This document shows positions 62,601 to 64,000 of a DNA stretch of 64,000 bases, piece after piece. The stretch's first letter is position 1; each line of letters starts with the position of its first letter. The position numbers and the translations under genes are program-made. The notes below the pieces were generated by a model. The model saw nothing but the letters and a program-made list of their open reading frames with translations, did no database searches and was not told where the DNA came from. The stretch spans positions 30,540,413 to 30,604,412 of the forward strand of contig JAPWDM010000007.1 in NCBI GenBank assembly GCA_035578155.1, given 5' to 3'. Source of the stretch: Brachynemurus nebulosus. Lineage: Eukaryota; Arthropoda; Insecta; Neuroptera; Myrmeleontidae.

Positions 62601-63768
62601 GTTTACGAAATTCCCAAAAAATATATCGGTGTCAGCCGGTAACACGGCCAAGCTCGAGTGTCGAGCCCACGGTCAACCGGCACCAAATATTGCGTGGCAA
62701 AAGGATGGCGGTCACGATTTCCCAGCGGCACGAGAACGTCGCATGCACGTGATGCCAACGGACGACGAGTTTTTTATAATTAACGCGAAACACGATGACA
62801 CCGGCGTGTACAGTTGTATCGCGAACAACTCGGCCGGCGTCATTATCGCTAACGCCACACTAACTGTACTAGAGTTGCCGTCGTTCTCGAAACCGATGGA
62901 GAACAAGGACGTGATGGTCGGCGGCACAACCGTTCTGCAGTGTATGGCTGGCGGCATGCCAAAACCAACCGTCACATGGAGTAAAGATGGCGGACCGCTT
63001 GCCAGTACTGAGCGACATTTCTTCACAGCCGAAGATCAATTGTTGGTGATTGTGAATACGCGCATGACCGATGCCGGCGAATATGAGTGTAAATTAAGTA
63101 ACGGATTGGGAACGGTTCGAGGACACACGAAACTGATGGTGTTACCGGCACCGTCGAACAGTATCATCCGTCAGGGCGACATGATGGGCGTGATCATAAT
63201 CACGGTGGTATGTTGCGCTGTGGGCACATCGATCGTTTGGGTCGTCATTATATATCAGACACGTAAACGAATATCGCTCAGTGCACTGGCGGTGACTCAG
63301 TCCGCGTTGGAAGCACAAACCGCTAATTCAGCCGATGTCAGTGAACCAAATGCACCGCTTTCCGCCCATACGGTAACGTGTGTCTACACGGATAATGTGT
63401 CCGAACATTCGTCATGTAAAGATAGCGGTATGGGCGATTCGGCAAAACGGAGCAGTGATGATTTTTTACCCGTTGATGATTTTACAGCAAATACAAATGG
63501 TATGCATGCACAGTAAATTATTCAGTCATTTACGTATTAATTAATTTTCTTTTTTTTTATGTGGTTTACAGAAAGAACCCATTTAAACCAAAGTCCATCG
63601 TATGATGGAACAAACCAAACCAATCAAGTTTCGGAGGAGCCTCTGAATCAGTCGTCCGACGATCCTCTTCTTCAAGCTTCCGATCAACCTCTTCTCCAAC
63701 AATCGATGCAGTGTCGCGTCACCAGACCCACAAATCACGAACGGTTACAGGACAATAACGGTGATTGA
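56603..63768 (+). CDS. lbk: LRIG-family receptor (lambik-like), LRRs plus three Ig domains, 9 exons, 960 aa
   Basis: Exons are 56603-56820, 60382-60453, 60536-60745, 60891-61034, 61108-61251, 61439-61582, 61655-61798, 61890-63499 and 63572-63768, all GT-AG and in phase. Residues 1-36 hold the signal; an LRRNT follows (CPDICICLDIYVDCSQHNLD), then about 15 leucine-rich repeats (73 to about 440) and an LRRCT with Cys 443, 445, 466 and 487. Three C2-type Ig domains have cysteine pairs at 514/573, 616/668 and 710/759. A transmembrane helix (about 792-814) ends WVVIIYQTRKR. The Ig2 segment DFPAARERRMHVMP and the boundary YQTRKR are hallmarks shared with vertebrate LRIG1-3, so the family call is firm; lambik is the fly member. 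LRIGs modulate receptor tyrosine kinase and BMP signalling at the cell surface. The tail is short (about 145 residues) against over 200 in vertebrates, so further 3' exons beyond this model cannot be excluded. Skipping the last donor gives an earlier stop at 63516 (…GMHAQ). The 3.56-kb first intron holds repeats. Confidence 0.93.
57790..58045. mobile_element. LINE-type 3' end fragment in LRIG intron 1
   Basis: The sequence GATAAAAAGTAGAGCCTATG, later repeated as GATAAAAAGTGGCTTATGCT, followed by CAATGCAAAATTTCAAGTCG, ATTGGTTAAGC, GAAAGCGAAACAAGTAAACA and ACTTTCGG, is the pattern seen at the 3' ends of RTE-type LINEs and their SINEs in many insects (…GTAGCCTATGTTC…CCAAATTTCA…CGGTTCAGC…GTAACA-ACAAAC…ACTTTCGC). 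It is only a fragment, with an internal partial repeat. Assignment by remembered consensus. Confidence 0.55.
58148..58387. mobile_element. Short MITE with 57-bp inverted ends in LRIG intron 1
   Basis: A 240-bp element flanked by TA. The arms start ACGTAAAAGCCCCCATTATG and match with one difference over about 57 bp. Its middle (about 58204-58330) is clearly similar to 42917-43050 (shared TTAATGAAGTTATTTCTGAA), so it is an internally deleted relative of the 42.9-kb element. Confidence 0.82.
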
Positions 63769-64000
63769 ACGTAAACTTGTATGCGCAGCTATTTGTTGTC
63801 AGATATACTTTTGTGATAAATTTAACTAGTTTTCAATTAAGTATTTTTAAATAGTATTTTATCCAATTTTCAGATTTAAAATTTTATTTTTGTTAAAAAA
63901 AAAAATTAACTCATAACTCTTTTAGTGTCAAATATGCCACTATAGGAAGTAATAGAGCGGCTTGTATTGGCACATAAGTGTCCTCGGAAACATTTTTACA
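63769..64000. other. 3' flank of the LRIG gene
   Basis: AT-rich; no AATAAA is seen before the window end, so the transcript may continue beyond it. Confidence 0.4.

Overview
The window is nuclear DNA of an insect or close arthropod relative. It is strongly AT-rich and gene-poor. Its genes have short GT-AG introns (about 57-85 bp) mixed with a few long ones, and the two best recognised proteins, Gliotactin and an LRIG/lambik-like receptor, are animal cell-surface proteins. The order is not certain; the style of the repeats would fit a hemipteran, but that is a guess. No rRNA, complete tRNA, CRISPR array or bacterial-type operon was seen.

Layout. From 1 to about 25.6 kb I found no host gene; this stretch holds short DNA transposons, hairpins and simple repeats. 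From 25.69 to about 28.3 kb (+) lies a five-exon gene for a secreted 342-residue protein of unknown function. From 28.3 to 33.2 kb there is AT-rich intergenic DNA. From 33.28 to 35.54 kb (-) lies a four-exon gene for a 681-residue secreted precursor with a dibasic, Lys-rich middle and a ten-cysteine C-terminal domain. From 38.38 to 41.39 kb (-) lies TPGS2, a subunit of the tubulin polyglutamylase complex. From 42.16 to 42.52 kb (-) lies a two-exon gene for a 97-residue single-pass membrane protein. From 45.21 to 50.33 kb (-) lies Gliotactin (862 aa), a catalytically dead cholinesterase-like tricellular-junction receptor. From 50.4 to 56.6 kb there is repeat-rich DNA, including a 170-bp tandem repeat and a 2.26-kb TTAA element with very long inverted repeats. 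From 56.60 to 63.77 kb (+) lies an LRIG/lambik-like receptor (960 aa).

The gene models were built by hand from splice sites and reading phase, and every exon junction listed keeps the frame. The genes do not form an operon or one pathway. Gliotactin and LRIG are both transmembrane surface proteins, TPGS2 acts on microtubules, and the two unrecognised secreted proteins look like extracellular or processed precursors.

The most distinctive non-coding content is a set of at least eleven short non-autonomous DNA transposons with readable ends and, in most cases, target-site duplications. Two are hAT-like (8-bp duplication), two Harbinger-like (TAA/TTA), four have TTAA ends like piggyBac, three or four are mariner-like (TA), and one is pogo-like and carries an HTH_psq remnant.
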